Source of the DNA: Nemophila menziesii
Taxonomy: Eukaryota; Streptophyta; Magnoliopsida; Boraginales; Hydrophyllaceae
Direction: 5' to 3'
Assembly: GCA_029959085.1 (NCBI GenBank)
Contig: JARWIR010000001.1
Span: 72,788,899-72,852,898, forward strand
Length of the DNA stretch: 64,000 nucleotides
Shown here: piece after piece, positions 34,412-44,699 of the stretch
How the letters are laid out: the number at the start of each line of letters is the position of its first letter
Numbering within the stretch: position 1 is the first letter of the stretch
Translations under genes and position numbers: made by a program
Notes under the pieces: model-generated
Seen by the model: the letters and a program-made list of their open reading frames with translations, nothing else
Databases searched by the model: none
What the model was told of the DNA's origin: nothing

Positions 34412-34680
34412 CGACGACCTTCAAATGGTTTAGCGACGACATTCAATGGGTTAGTCGTCGCTAAACAATAATAAAAAATTCGATTGGTCTTCGTGGGCGG
34501 TCAGCTTTCCCGCCCACGAAAATTAGCGACGACAAACCAAAATTTCGCGACGGGCAGTCGTCGTTAAACAAAGACACGCAAGGGGCGTGTGTACGTGAGG
34601 CGACACGTGTCCCGGATTCGCGACGATATTTAAGGATTCGCGACGCCAACGGGTCGTCGCTAATCTTTTTTTCTATATAA
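34411..34680. promoter_or_regulatory. Internal cluster of CACTA subterminal motifs and TATA at the TNPA-like promoter
   Basis: About ten copies of GCGACGAC/GTCGTCGC-type motifs, many as TTAGCGACGA or GTCGTCGCTAA, in 270 bp, followed by TCTATATAACCC at about 34671. A long A-run (34374-34410) precedes it. The cluster looks like the continuation of the 5' subterminal region, split off by the minisatellite. Self-regulation of the gene by its own product is inferred from En/Spm. Confidence 0.6.
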
Positions 34681-34793
34681 CCCTAACCGAGCTCATTTCT
34701 GCAACACACCAACACTCAAAACTCACCCAAAAACGCCATTTCCGACCATACGAAGCTATTCCGAGGCATAACAACAACAAATCCGACATCAAG

Positions 34794-35556
34794 GTAATGA
34801 TTCCAATCCAATAACACATTCTAATCTATTTTTTTTTCAATTTTTTCATTTCTAATTTCTAATATCTTTTCTTGTGTTTTTTTTTTTGTATGATTCCTTC
34901 TTCTTGGCATGGATTCATGGACGAAATCTACACCATTTCTACGTAACAGGTTTCAATTTCTGGATTAAACTTGCAATTTTTTTTTTTTTGATTTTTTTTG
35001 TAAAAATTCATGAATGTTCTTAGTAGTTTGATGAAATCCGAGAATTATGTGTGTGTTTGTGGGTTGTTTGGTAATTTTTTGGTGTTAAATAACAACATGT
35101 AATTGCAATTTTATAAAAATTAGGGTTTTGGTATGATTTTTGTAATTTTAATGTAATAGTTGGTGGATTATTGATTTTTGATTGTGTTGTAAGATATAGG
35201 GACCTATTTGCAATATGTTTGATTATATGTTTAAGGACTAAAATGCAATTTTGTATGTTTAGGGACCAAAATGCAAATTTTGTATGTTTAAGGACTAAAA
35301 ATGCAAATTTATAAAAAAATAGGACTAAAATGCAATTTTATGAAAAGTAGGACTAAAAAGCAAATTTATGAAAAAGAGGCCTAAAATGCAAATTTTATGA
35401 AAAAGATGACTTAAATGCAAATTTTAAAAAAATTAGGACTTAAATGCAAATTTTAAAAAAATTAGGACTTAAATGCAAATTTTAAAAAAATTAGGACTTA
35501 AATGCAAATTTTAAAAAAAATTAGGACTTAAATGCAAATTTATGATTTTTTTATAG
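34794..35556 (+). other. Intron in the 5' leader of the TNPA-like gene, with a 29-bp tandem repeat
   Basis: GTAATG at 34794 and TATAG just before the ATG at 35557 fit a leader intron. From 35200 to 35545 it holds variants of AGGACTAAAATGCAAATTT, turning into about four near-perfect 29-30-bp copies of TTAGGACTTAAATGCAAATT plus an A-run (35400-35545). Confidence 0.55.
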
Positions 35557-37194
35557 ATGGCTGCTGTAATGGGTAGGAGTCACGGAGGAGATGGGAGGGG
35601 TAACGATCCCCCGAGGGGTCCACCACGTTCCAATGCTGACTGTGCCCAACCACCGGGTAATAAAAATTTCAATTAATGTTTATTTTTTAATTGAGTCAAT
35701 ATATAATTACTAATTATTTTTCACTAAAACAGGTGAACGTAAAAGAAGGAGACCTAAGGCTGCCACCTCTATCCGGACAGCTCAGGAGACCCTCAGGAGA
35801 GTCGGCTGGCCCATTCCAGTTGACTTTTCTGTCATAGACGGCACCTGGAACTTCGTCGGCCCATATAGCAAACACGTGGGTCAGGTGGCTGGTAATGCTG
35901 TTGGAGATGCTGTTCCCCCTTGCTACAAAGAATGGAAAGAGGTCCCCGACCATAACAAAGGGGTAGTTTTGCAGCGACTTCATCAATTTTTTGATTTAGA
36001 GGAGTGGAGGAGGCGAGGCGATTGGGAAGAGATCACTAAGAGATTGACTACGATGACATCTGGAGCCTACAGGCGATACAAGGCGGATTTGAAGAACGAC
36101 TATTACTACAGGGTGAAAATCCACCAGATGTTGACCCGGTGATTTGGGAGGCGACGAAGAAGATGTTTGATGACTTGGCGAACCAGGTAGAAAAAAATAA
36201 TTTATTAATTATTTTATACATTTTTTTTAATTACTTTTATAACTACTTCTTTTTTATTTGTAACAGAGTCAGGCTGATATAAACAAGAAGAATCGAGAGC
36301 AGCAGACAGTTCCGAGCAAGGCGGGGTCAAGGAACTCGTCACAGACCCGGGAGGTGATTATTAAGGTATAAGTTTTAAAAATTAAAATATAATTTAGTAT
36401 TTAATTTAATTTAATTGTTAACTAATTAAAATTTGTTACTGTATACTGTCCAGGGGAAGCTGAAGACGGTGACGAAAGAGCCGTTGACTTTTACAGATGA
36501 CGAGACCCAGGAGGAGATGGAGCTTCCTCCTTTAAGCGGCTATTTCGACCACCTCTCCTATGATGCTGCTACAGATAGTTGGCGTGACGAGCGTTTGGAG
36601 AAAGCTAGTGTAAGTATTTTTTTTAAATTGATTTAAATTAATTTATTATTTTAAATTTATTTTTTTATTAGTCTAATTTATTTTTAAATTGAAATCTAAT
36701 TACAGGGTGTTCTCCGGGAGAAGATAAAGAAGAAGGTTGTGCAGGCCGGAGCGGAGGGTACTGAAGTTAGCATCCAGGAGCAGATGGATGCCATGCTCGA
36801 GACAATAATGGAGGTCCTACACCCACCCAAGACTAAATACTGGGTGCCTACCATTGGTCCGGTCCGGAAACGATCCAGGACTCCTACACAGCCGGACAGG
36901 GAGAACGATGAGCTGCTTAAGGCGGTTCTGGATGGGATGAACGAGCTTCGCGCGGCTCAAAATCTTCCACCTATACCGGATCCATCCTCCGCATCACCCG
37001 GGCCCACAGCTTCTTCTAGTCGGCCGAGTCAACCCCCGAGCATGGCAGAGACTCTCTTCGAGGCATTAAACGGGATGAGAATCGCCAATGGAATGCAGCC
37101 GATCAGCAAACCCGGGCCCACTAGACGAGATGAAGAGAGAGAAGATGAGGAGAGAAGAGGAGATGAAGAAGATCCCAATTTGAATGATGATTAA
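35557..37194 (+). pseudogene. TNPA-like protein of CACTA (Transposase_24/Ptta family), frameshifted
   Basis: Five coding exons with GT..AG borders: 35557-35656, 35733-36186, 36267-36365, 36454-36609, 36706-37194. Exon 1 starts MAAVMGRSHGGDG. Exon 2 carries the basic KRRRPKAATS and the family core (VDFSVIDGTWNFVGPYSKH, then EEITKRLTTM and YRRYKADLKN). Exon 3 has NKKNREQQTVPSKAGSRNSS, the hallmark (N-R..Q..P...G..S) of plant Ptta/En/Spm proteins. Exon 5 ends in an acidic tail (DEEREDEERRGDEEDPN). TNPA-type proteins bind subterminal repeats in the nucleus and help excision. In exon 2, just after NDYYYR (about 36111-36117), one base appears missing: the annotated frame stops at 36142 while NPPDVDPVIWEATKKMFDDL continues in another frame. 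Read as given, the protein is cut; sequencing error is possible. Confidence 0.75.
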
Positions 37195-37479
37195 GTTATT
37201 TTTTTTTAATTTGGTTGGTTTGTATGTTTAAGACTTTATTTATTTCGGAATGTTTGACTTTGACTTGACTCGTTTGACGTTGACTTTATTTCAAGTTTAG
37301 TATTTGAATCGAATTATCGTATTTTATATGTATTTTTGGATATTTATTTATTTATAATTTTGCATTATATTTAAAATCAAAATAATAATAAAAACTAAAA
37401 TTTAAATAATAAAGAAAAATAAAAAAGTAAAAAAAAATTAAAAAAAAAATTAAAAAAAAAAAAAAAAAAATCAAAAAAA

Positions 37480-37930
37480 AAAAACGAATAGCGACGACCC
37501 TTGTCGTCGCTAAACTATTAAATAAAATAAATAAATAATGATTTTCGATAAAATGTAAAAAAAAATAATAATAATAATAATAATTATTAGCGACGACATA
37601 TCTGTCGCTAAACTTTGTCGCTATTTAATTAAAAAAAAAAATTGAAATCGATAAAAAATTAATTAAAAACTAGTTAATCAATTAGCGACGACATGTCGTC
37701 GCTAATATGTCGTAGCGAATTCGTTAAATCCGCGACGCCAATCCTCGTGGGTAAATTCCCAAGGAACTAGTCACGAAATCACAATTATTCGTCGCTAATC
37801 TCAAATTAGCGACGCCAGGATAGAGACGACAATTTAGCGACGAAGTGTCGTCGCTAAACGAAATTAGCGACGATTATGCCCGGATTCGCGACGACGCGTG
37901 TCGTCGCGAAATCAGGCGAATCCAGTAGTG
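37480..37930. repeat. 3' subterminal repeats and terminus of the CACTA element
   Basis: A dozen or more TTAGCGACGA/TCGTCGCTAA motifs, several paired as inverted repeats (for example GACGACATGTCGTCGC at 37686). Ends GAATCCAGTAGTG. A-rich low-complexity sequence (37434-37480) precedes it. Confidence 0.85.
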
Positions 37931-37933
37931 ATT

Positions 37934-38519
37934 TGCATTATCGATCTACTTTAACATATAATTAAACAATATACTTTTTCACAAAATGAAAAAAAGTGTA
38001 AAAATAATTATACTAATTAACTTTTGATGAGAAAAAGTAAGGTACTTGGTTATAAAGGATGGGTAGTGAAAGACTTTGGGTGGATAGTGAGAGGTTGTGA
38101 ATGTTGTAAAAAAGATGAAATGTTATAGTATAGTTATATAGTTCGATTATAAAAAAAAATATAAACAGTAATGAATTCATGAAAATAATTTTTATTTAGA
38201 TAATACTATATAGTTGAATTAAAGCATAGTTTCGAAAAAAAATAAATATTCAAACTTTACGAAATATTGTAGAAAATATAACAAAAAAATTTAGCACGTT
38301 TAAAAGTGTTACCTTATACGTGGTAAAAATCTTCATTTAATTTAAAAATGATTTGAAACAAAAATTTCCAACAATTTTCATATGTATTTCCAAAAATCAT
38401 ACCTTTCAATCCTGCTTTTCAAACAAAAAAGAAGAGACTACAATTTATCACAAAACAAAAAGTAGAGTATTGACATAATAAAAGAGAACAAGGGTAGAAG
38501 GCATTAGGTTTCCCAAAGT
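37934..38519. other. AT-rich DNA, no gene seen
   Basis: Nothing recognisable between the CACTA element and the MITE-like stretch. Confidence 0.5.
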
Positions 38520-38766
38520 TCAAGGGCTAAGGCGTCATTTTTTTTAAGTAATAAATGCTGAATGCTGAATGAACAGCTGAATAGAACTTATTCTGTTAAG
38601 AGGTAGTGTCTGAATGATTCAGACTTCGTTTGATATCTTAATGAAACAGACCAATTAAGAAGCATTCAGATCTGAATTGGGCATGAAAAACAAACAGTCT
38701 GATTGATCAATCCAGTGTCTTAATGAACCAGATTAAGATCTCATTAAATGTAAACAAACACCCCCT
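38520..38766. mobile_element. Possible MITE
   Basis: Repeated CATTCAGA/TCTGAAT and TCTTAATGAA motifs in both orientations between GGCGTCATTTTTT and its loosely inverted partner AAACAAACACCCCC. Imperfect ends and no clear target duplication. Confidence 0.35.
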
Positions 38767-38792
38767 TACAAATGACAGAAAGCAAGAAAGAA

Positions 38793-39440
38793 TTATAAAC
38801 AACATAAAACGGTAAAGGAATTATAGATTACTACCTTAGGCTTAGGTTGAACCAAAGTAACCTCATAGCCATCACGCTTATATGACAAGAACATCTTAGC
38901 CAGGAATGTTATCACATTATCAGTCCCAACCAATCGCATCAAAGGTAAGATACATTTAACACCTGTAAACCAAGTCGTCACTTTCACAATATTCACGAAT
39001 TCATACTCTGATTCCTAAGATAAATAATCAATTATTATATTATAAAACTAAAAACACTCATTGAAATTAAGATGCAAATCTTACTTACCTGTTTTTCATT
39101 ATAATCGGATACGGCTACCTTAGCATGCTCAGTCCACGTAAGACTTTTTAATCATAAACTCGATCAAAACGACGCCCTCTTTCGTAGAATCCATCAAACA
39201 TATACTAAATAGAGATCATCAGAAATGGAAAAAAAAATAACAAATATATACTGAAATTATCAATTGATTTAACAACCTTGCAAAAGTGGAAACAAAATTG
39301 AACTTTGTTACCTTAGCCATCTTAAGCAAGCTTTCTGGCGCCCTTCTTTTTGGTCTTAAGACACTGTTCACCTCTGATAATTGATTCCCTATTTCCTTCC
39401 GCTGCAACTACATCTCCGAATCCTCTCTATATTTCTCCTG
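38793..39440 (-). pseudogene. Unidentified three-exon gene fragment
   Basis: Minus strand. Exon a (about 39440-39312) encodes GNQLSEVNSVLRPKRRAPES and LLKMAK, exon b (39204-39089) FDGFYERGRRFDRVYD then SLTWTEHAKVAVSDYNEKQ, exon c (39014-38833) EYEFVNIVKVTTWFTGVK, then LVGTDNVITFLAKMFLSYKR and DGYEVTLVQPKPK. All junctions have GT..AG and phase 0, and the residue composition is that of a real globular protein. Exon a has an in-frame TAG near its 5' edge and exon b needs a 1-base correction after VYD, so it is probably broken. I do not recognise the family. No upstream or downstream exons were found nearby. Confidence 0.5.
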
Positions 39441-40265
39441 ATTTGAAATTGCTTTACAATTTGACAAAAAATGTATATTTATAGCTAGGGTTAATATTGT
39501 GGGTTGGGGGCTATTACTTTTAAAGGCCTGCTTCGGAATTGGGCTATGAATAATTTATATGGGGTTACCAATATGAGGAAATTACTTTAAAGAGCCTAAA
39601 TATCAAAAAAAACTTAGTGACAAAGTCCTAACTAAAAAAACATTTTAATTAAGGTCTAATTTTTATTTTTTGGTTAGCTTTTTTACCTTTTTACCCATTT
39701 TTAGTTGTGGGTTGTTGGGTTGGGCTAATCTTTTCTGGTTTGGTACAAACCAATATTCTTATGTTTGGTACATACTAATTTTCTCTGTTTGGTACGTACC
39801 AACTTTTATCACGTTCGGTTTAACGATTTACTACATATTCATTTTTTTTAATTGCATGATGGGTCCCTAATAGTATCTTTATGCAACATAAATGTTTAGA
39901 TTAATGTCCGGACATATTTAGATACCCGATCGAAACACTGTGTCAAGGTCTAAGCATTGGTACGTGTCAAACCAAGTTTTTTAGTTTTTGTCCATGTTTA
40001 AGGTTAATGTGTGTACTTATATAGATTACCAATAGAAACTACCGTGTCAAGATCTAAGTATTGGTACACGCCAAACAAAGTTTTTTCTGCAAAAACAACA
40101 AAAATTACGGCATCCTCGGCCCCGACAGTTAATAGGTTCCCGTTGGTACGTACCAACTTTGGTATACACCAATTTCTATATAAGAAAGGGTCTATTTGGG
40201 TGCAAAATAAAATGTTGGTCCATATCACTTTGAAAAATAAAAACAAAAAAAAATACACAAATAAT
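39441..40265. other. AT-rich DNA with TTTGGTAC/GTACCAA motifs
   Basis: No gene. The motif TTTGGTAC...ACCAA recurs in various arrangements between 39735 and 40180 and again right of the LINE (41130), so the LINE was inserted into this repeat-like stretch. Confidence 0.45.
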
Positions 40266-40277
40266 AAAAAGCTAATT

Positions 40278-41124
40278 AACAAAGCAATATGGGCGGCCTC
40301 TACATTTCAGATAAGTATACAACAAGATAACATTACAAATTTCGGAGATTGGTTTTTGCAGGTGGTTGAAGTGTATAGCTCAGGAGGGTGGGAGAGGAAG
40401 ACGGTGGTCGACTATATCCTCATTCTAATCTGGAATATTTGGAAAGCCAAGATGAAAGCTGTACACGAAAATAGTGGAATCAATATCGACCATATTATCC
40501 AAGCCACGAATAAATTAATGAGGGAGCTACATGGGAACAATTGGATCAAACCCAATCAACAAGAGGGGAGTACTAAGCATATAAACCAGAATCCCGATCT
40601 GGGGTCTCACAACACTGAAGAGATATTATACTATTGCGATGCCTCTTTTAAAACTAAATATGAACAAACAGGTATCGGAATAGTTATCAAGGATCAGCGA
40701 GCGGGAGAATCAACTGAAGTATACAAAACGCGAAGATGTAACACAATTTTAGAAGGAGAAGCAATAGCAGTACTTGAAGAAGTTGAAAGTAGCATCAGGA
40801 AAAAAGACAGAACAAAAGTGATACTAACGGACAACCTTGAAGTTATACAAGGTATACGGCAAGTGTCAACGGCAACATGGACCATTCAGCCGATTCTCCG
40901 TCTTATCCAGCAGAGAGCGGTTGAAGCAGGGCATATCTCCTTCCGACATATTCCACGAAGGATGAATAGTCAGGCGGACCGGATTGCGAAAAGCGTGAGA
41001 CACAGGGCCAACGGAACTGAAGATGAATCAGGAAAGATGATCGGGGATTTCAGACGCCTCGGCATCGGATAACTGAAGGTCTTTTCTTTATGAGGGAACA
41101 TTGTCCAAAAAAAAAAAAAAAAAA
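40278..41124 (+). mobile_element. 5'-truncated LINE with RNase H domain and poly(A)
   Basis: Ends in an 18-bp A-run (41107-41124). GCTAATT preceded by A's occurs on both sides (40271-40277 and 41125-41131) as the target duplication. Only the last ~260 codons of ORF2 are present. 5' truncation, poly(A) and target duplication are the hallmarks of LINE retrotransposition. Confidence 0.88.
40285..41072 (+). pseudogene. LINE ORF2 C-terminus, RNase H-like (RVT_3) domain
   Basis: Open frame to 41072, reading KAIWAASTFQISI, then DWFLQVVEVYS and ILILIWNIWKAK (the linker after the zinc-binding RVT region). The RNase H-like domain follows from about 40626: YYCDASF, EGEAIAVLEEVE, LTDNLEVIQGI and SQADRIAKS give the D-E-D-D acidic set. 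The frame is open 5' into flanking DNA (from 40011) by chance. RT and endonuclease are missing, so it is an inactive fragment with an intact domain. Confidence 0.85.
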
Positions 41125-41234
41125 GCTAATTGGTACCAAACAGAAATCAAAAATAAAAATTAAAACAATAAAATACAATAAATATTAAAAAATTGAGAAA
41201 AAAAACATCTGTACACTCAATCGCACTAATAAAA

Positions 41235-41490
41235 CAGAAGACACAAAGAAACCTCTTCACATTTGGAACAAAAAATAATAAGAAATCTCTTCATATTTGG
41301 AACAAAAAACAATAAGAAATCTTTAGGCTCACAAATGAACAAAAAAAAATTAAATCTCTTCACCTTACATTTGGAACAAAAAACAATAAGAAATATCTCC
41401 ACGCTCACAAATAGAACAAAAAATAAATTAAAAATCTTTATCCTCACAGCTGGGAGAAAAACAAAAAAAAAATTGTTCACAATCACCGGT
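41235..41490. repeat. Short tandem repeats of a CATTTGGAACAAAAAACAAT motif
   Basis: About five imperfect copies, 35-60 bp apart, of (A)TTTGGAACAAAAAA(C)AATAA followed by GAAATCTCTTCA. Confidence 0.6.
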
Positions 41491-42108
41491 CATGATAACA
41501 AATAACAAATTGAAATCTCTTCAGACTAGTAGCTTGGAACAAAAAACAAAAGCATCTCACACTTACAATTGGAATTGGAACAAAATAAAAAAACCTCAAG
41601 ATCCAGATCCAATTAGTAAAGCTTTAAACAGAGATAGTCCACGATGGTGGCGGTTTTCTCTTGTGACTGAATCGTGTAGATGGCGACGGGTTTCGGGTGA
41701 CGCAATGGTAGAGAAGGCGGCAGGTTTTGGTTCATATCTGAAAATGGAGAAAGAACATGTAAAGGGTGTTGTGTGTTTTCCATGACCCTATTGGGATTAT
41801 GTTTTTGGGTTTCTTTTTTCAGTCTAATAAGAAGTAGAGGGAGAGGTTTTTTGGTGGTTTTGTGTATTTAGTTGGAATGTAATGAGCTACAATTAGAAGG
41901 CCTTTTAAATGGAATGTATATGTTATTGGGGCCTTTCTTTATAATCTCCCCCATCAATATGGAGTCAAGATTTTTTGTCTCGGGACGGTCTAAGCAGTAG
42001 TAGTAAAAGATTCCTTCTGAGGTTTACATTTAGTTATTCTGTAATCTTTGTCTATTTTTAATTTAGTTCATTCTTATATTATACCTTTTTTTTGTCAAAG
42101 TTGTTAAT
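41491..42108. other. Unassigned DNA left of the second Athila element
   Basis: A small frame at 41492-41785 has no recognised domain. Nothing else is supported. Confidence 0.4.
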
Positions 42109-42309
42109 TGATGTCTCCCCATTTGTGATGATTTAATCTTAAGTGGAGACATCATTTTAAGTGTTTTAGAAGTCTAAATACTCGATTTTCACATTATATA
42201 GTGCACTTTCCTATTTATAGTCTTGATTTAATGAATTATTATTTTTAGAGCATATTGGGTTTAATTATTTATTTAGTGTGAAGCTTTAAAGATATATATG
42301 GAGATTAAT
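42109..42309 (+). repeat. 5' LTR of element B, truncated
   Basis: About 200 bp nearly identical to 47180-47379. Similarity stops at GAGATTAAT, where gag sequence begins. Confidence 0.8.
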
Positions 42310-42319
42310 GTAGTGCAAG

Positions 42320-43040
42320 CCGCATCGAATGTAGTGCAAGAAGCACAAGGTTGTCAATAGTGTGGGGTCACAAATCATACATGGGAAGAGTGCGAAGGAA
42401 ATCCAGCATCTGTCTATTTCATATCCAATCGAGGAAATTATTAATTTTGTAATAGGAATCATCCGGGTATACAGTATTCAAATCCACAAGAGGCCGCTAA
42501 TCCTGGTTATTATCAACCTCGTCCCCAGAATAACTCTTTCCAACCAAGAGGTCAAGTTCGATATCCAGAAAATCAAAAATATAATCGACCTTCTCCTCTA
42601 TAACAACCTATGAATGATGTATATACCGACACTTTAGCTCAGAAGTCTCTACCACAGTATCCTCAAGAAGGAGCTGTGGGTGATCAACAATTAAAGAATT
42701 TTATGGATCTTATGACCACTAATATGCATTCGCAGAACGAGAAGTTAAGAGAACAAGAAGTTTTAATTCAAATTTTAGGTATGCAAGTAGAACAAATGAA
42801 TAAAGTTCTTACTAATATTATGGAACAAAAAGAATTGAAGGCTATCGAAGGAGGTGATGCCAATGTTGGGTTCGAAGCTTGTAAGGCTATTTGCCTTGAG
42901 ATTGAAGATAATAAGGAAGTACCGCATGCCCCGTGGAAGTTCCTAGTACCGAAGAAGAACCAACCAAGTCTAACCCTGTGGCCTCCAATTGTGCTGAAGA
43001 TTATGAGGATAAAGGTTCAAAAAATCTGAATTTATACAGC
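42320..43040 (+). pseudogene. Athila-like gag C-terminal relic of element B
   Basis: A CCHC knuckle (C-x2-C-x4-H-x4-C, one position a TAG) at 42354-42395 is followed by NPASVYFISNRGNY, matching the same place in the element at 3350-3440. The frame 42610-43029 (LKNFMDLMTTNMHSQNEKLR, then QEVLIQILGMQVEQMNKVLT) is the coiled-coil-like tail of Athila gag. Stops at 42355, 42444 and 42602. Confidence 0.7.
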
Positions 43041-43851
43041 TTCTGAGAGATATGCAAGATGCGATTAGATCAGTTATGGAGTTACAAGCTTAGAGAGCTA
43101 AAGAGGAAGAAGCCTCAAAAGAGAAAGTAGAAGTTACACCTGTTGTGCAAGAAAAGAAACAAGAAGAGAAGGTGGAATCGCCACTAGTTGTTCAAACAGT
43201 GTAATAAATTATTCCTGATACAAATCCAAAGGGTGACATTGAACTCAAGACATTTGTAGAGGCGTACACTCCTGAAAATATCAACGCCCAAATGCTTGAG
43301 ATTGCGAAAAAAGGTCTTACACCGTAGCAAGTTTTTACGCAAGTCATTCCTGAGAAAGAAGTAAGTGTAGAAGCCAAGAGAGAGACTGTGAGAATCTCAA
43401 GAAGAGTAGAGAAAGAGTTACCATTGAAGGACATTCATGGCCACTAGCCAAAGCATAATCAACTTCCAAGAAGGGACCATTACCCATCATGCTAAGAACG
43501 TATCCGAGACATTCTATGTCTGGGGTAAGAAAACCAAGGAAGTCAGATCCCACCGTTCCTATCATCCATAGCCTTTCACATCACAAAGTCCCTAAAGAGA
43601 AGATCCATGAAAAAACTGTGGATACTGAGCCAAACATTGAGTTTAGGGTCGTTCATAAAGTTATATGGAATTCCCTCAAACCAGAGAATAGGCCATGAGG
43701 TTACCAAGACTCGTGGATGGGACCATTCATAGTTACTAAAGTGGTTTCATATAAAGTGATAGAGATAAGGCCTAAGAAGGGAATTAAGCGCATAGTAGTT
43801 GACGTTCATAGCCTTTCTCGTTGTTGGGGAGGCTATATTCGCAAATTTTGA
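43041..43851 (+). pseudogene. Pol remnant of element B ending in integrase C-terminus
   Basis: 43041-43560 holds broken Lys/Glu-rich frames (VEAKRETVRISRRVEKEL) that I cannot place. 43714-43851 reads WMGPFIVTKVVSYKVIEIRP and then VVDVHSLSRCWGG, the end of Athila-type integrase. Protease, RT, RNase H and the integrase core are absent. Confidence 0.65.
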
Positions 43852-44400
43852 TAGAGGTAACGCGTCTAACTTTAAAAGACGTTAAATAAAAGTGTTGTAC
43901 GGGAGACAACCCGCAATTTTTTATGTTATTTATGTTTTTAATACATGTTTAGTTTTTTTTAGTTGATATTGCATATTTGAGAAAGGTATTAGTGTTTTTG
44001 ATGTTCAGGTATTAAAGAAATCGAGTTCGGGAGGAAAAACGAATTTTTTAGGCATATTCAGACCTACCCACCGGTATGCCGGTCTCACGACTGGTACGCC
44101 AGCGGGTCAAAAACACGAGCCCTCGGGTACACGCCTCGGGTTCTTTGCCGAGAGGAGGATTTTCTAAGCTTAACGCACCGGTCTGCCGGCCCATACCGCC
44201 GGTATGCCAGTTAGACAAAAATACGAGGCCTCGGGTTCACGAATAGGGTTTTTTGCCGAAGGAGAATTTTTGAAGGACCAGCTCACCGGTATATGCCGGC
44301 CCATACCGGCGGGATACCGGTCCGCGCCGCTAGAGAGAGAAAATTTCGAATTTTAGGTTATAAAGAAGAGGAAGGTTAGTCTAGTACGAATTTTACAATC
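43852..44400 (+). other. Athila post-pol leader with GC-rich palindromes
   Basis: AAAGACGTTAAATAAA and then CGGGAGACAACCCG are standard after Athila pol. 44070-44330 carries repeated near-palindromes of CCGGTATGCCGG and GGCCCATACCGCCGG in otherwise AT-rich DNA. Confidence 0.6.
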
Positions 44401-44699
44401 CTTAAGCCTCTATTTCTTCTCCAAACTATTCCCAACTCCATTAAAGCTTCATCAAACCTTCCCCAAACATCAAAACACTACCCAATCACCATAAAAACAC
44501 ATCAAATCATCTCTCCACATCATTACAAAGAAGATTCAACCACCCAAATCTTACCAAAACACATTGAAACCAAGAATCAAAAGCCTAAATTTCAAAATTT
44601 ATCCTACAAATTCTTAGATCCATACCAATCCATCAAGAATCCATCTTACCCCTATAGAGAATAATCATCAAAACACCTTTCCTAACCCAAATAATGCTT

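Larger units (their letters stand above)
30610..37930 (+). mobile_element. CACTA (En/Spm-like) element, complete ends, TNPA-like gene only
   Basis: 7,321 bp. Ends CACTACTGGA and TCCAGTAGTG are a perfect 10-bp inverted repeat, and ATT is duplicated on both sides (30607-30609, 37931-37933). Subterminal regions (30640-30912 and 37480-37920) hold many copies, in both orientations, of TTAGCGACGA. In order it contains: 5' subterminal repeats, a 161-copy 20-bp minisatellite, a second internal cluster of the same subterminal motif, a TNPA-like gene, and 3' subterminal repeats. No TNPD-type (DDE) transposase is visible, so movement would need one supplied in trans. Confidence 0.92.

Noticed and set aside
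34243..34446. 67-codon minus-strand frame rich in Phe
   Set aside because: It is a translation of a poly(A)/poly(T) run at 34374-34410.
40011..40284. N-terminal 90 codons of the 353-codon frame as part of a host gene
   Set aside because: This part lies outside the LINE target duplication and is open by chance; the coding match begins only at the insertion.
43192..43565. Minus-strand frames of 73-80 codons with hydrophobic residues
   Set aside because: Antisense to the Lys/Glu-rich pol remnant of Athila element B; hydrophobicity comes from complementing AAG and GAG codons.
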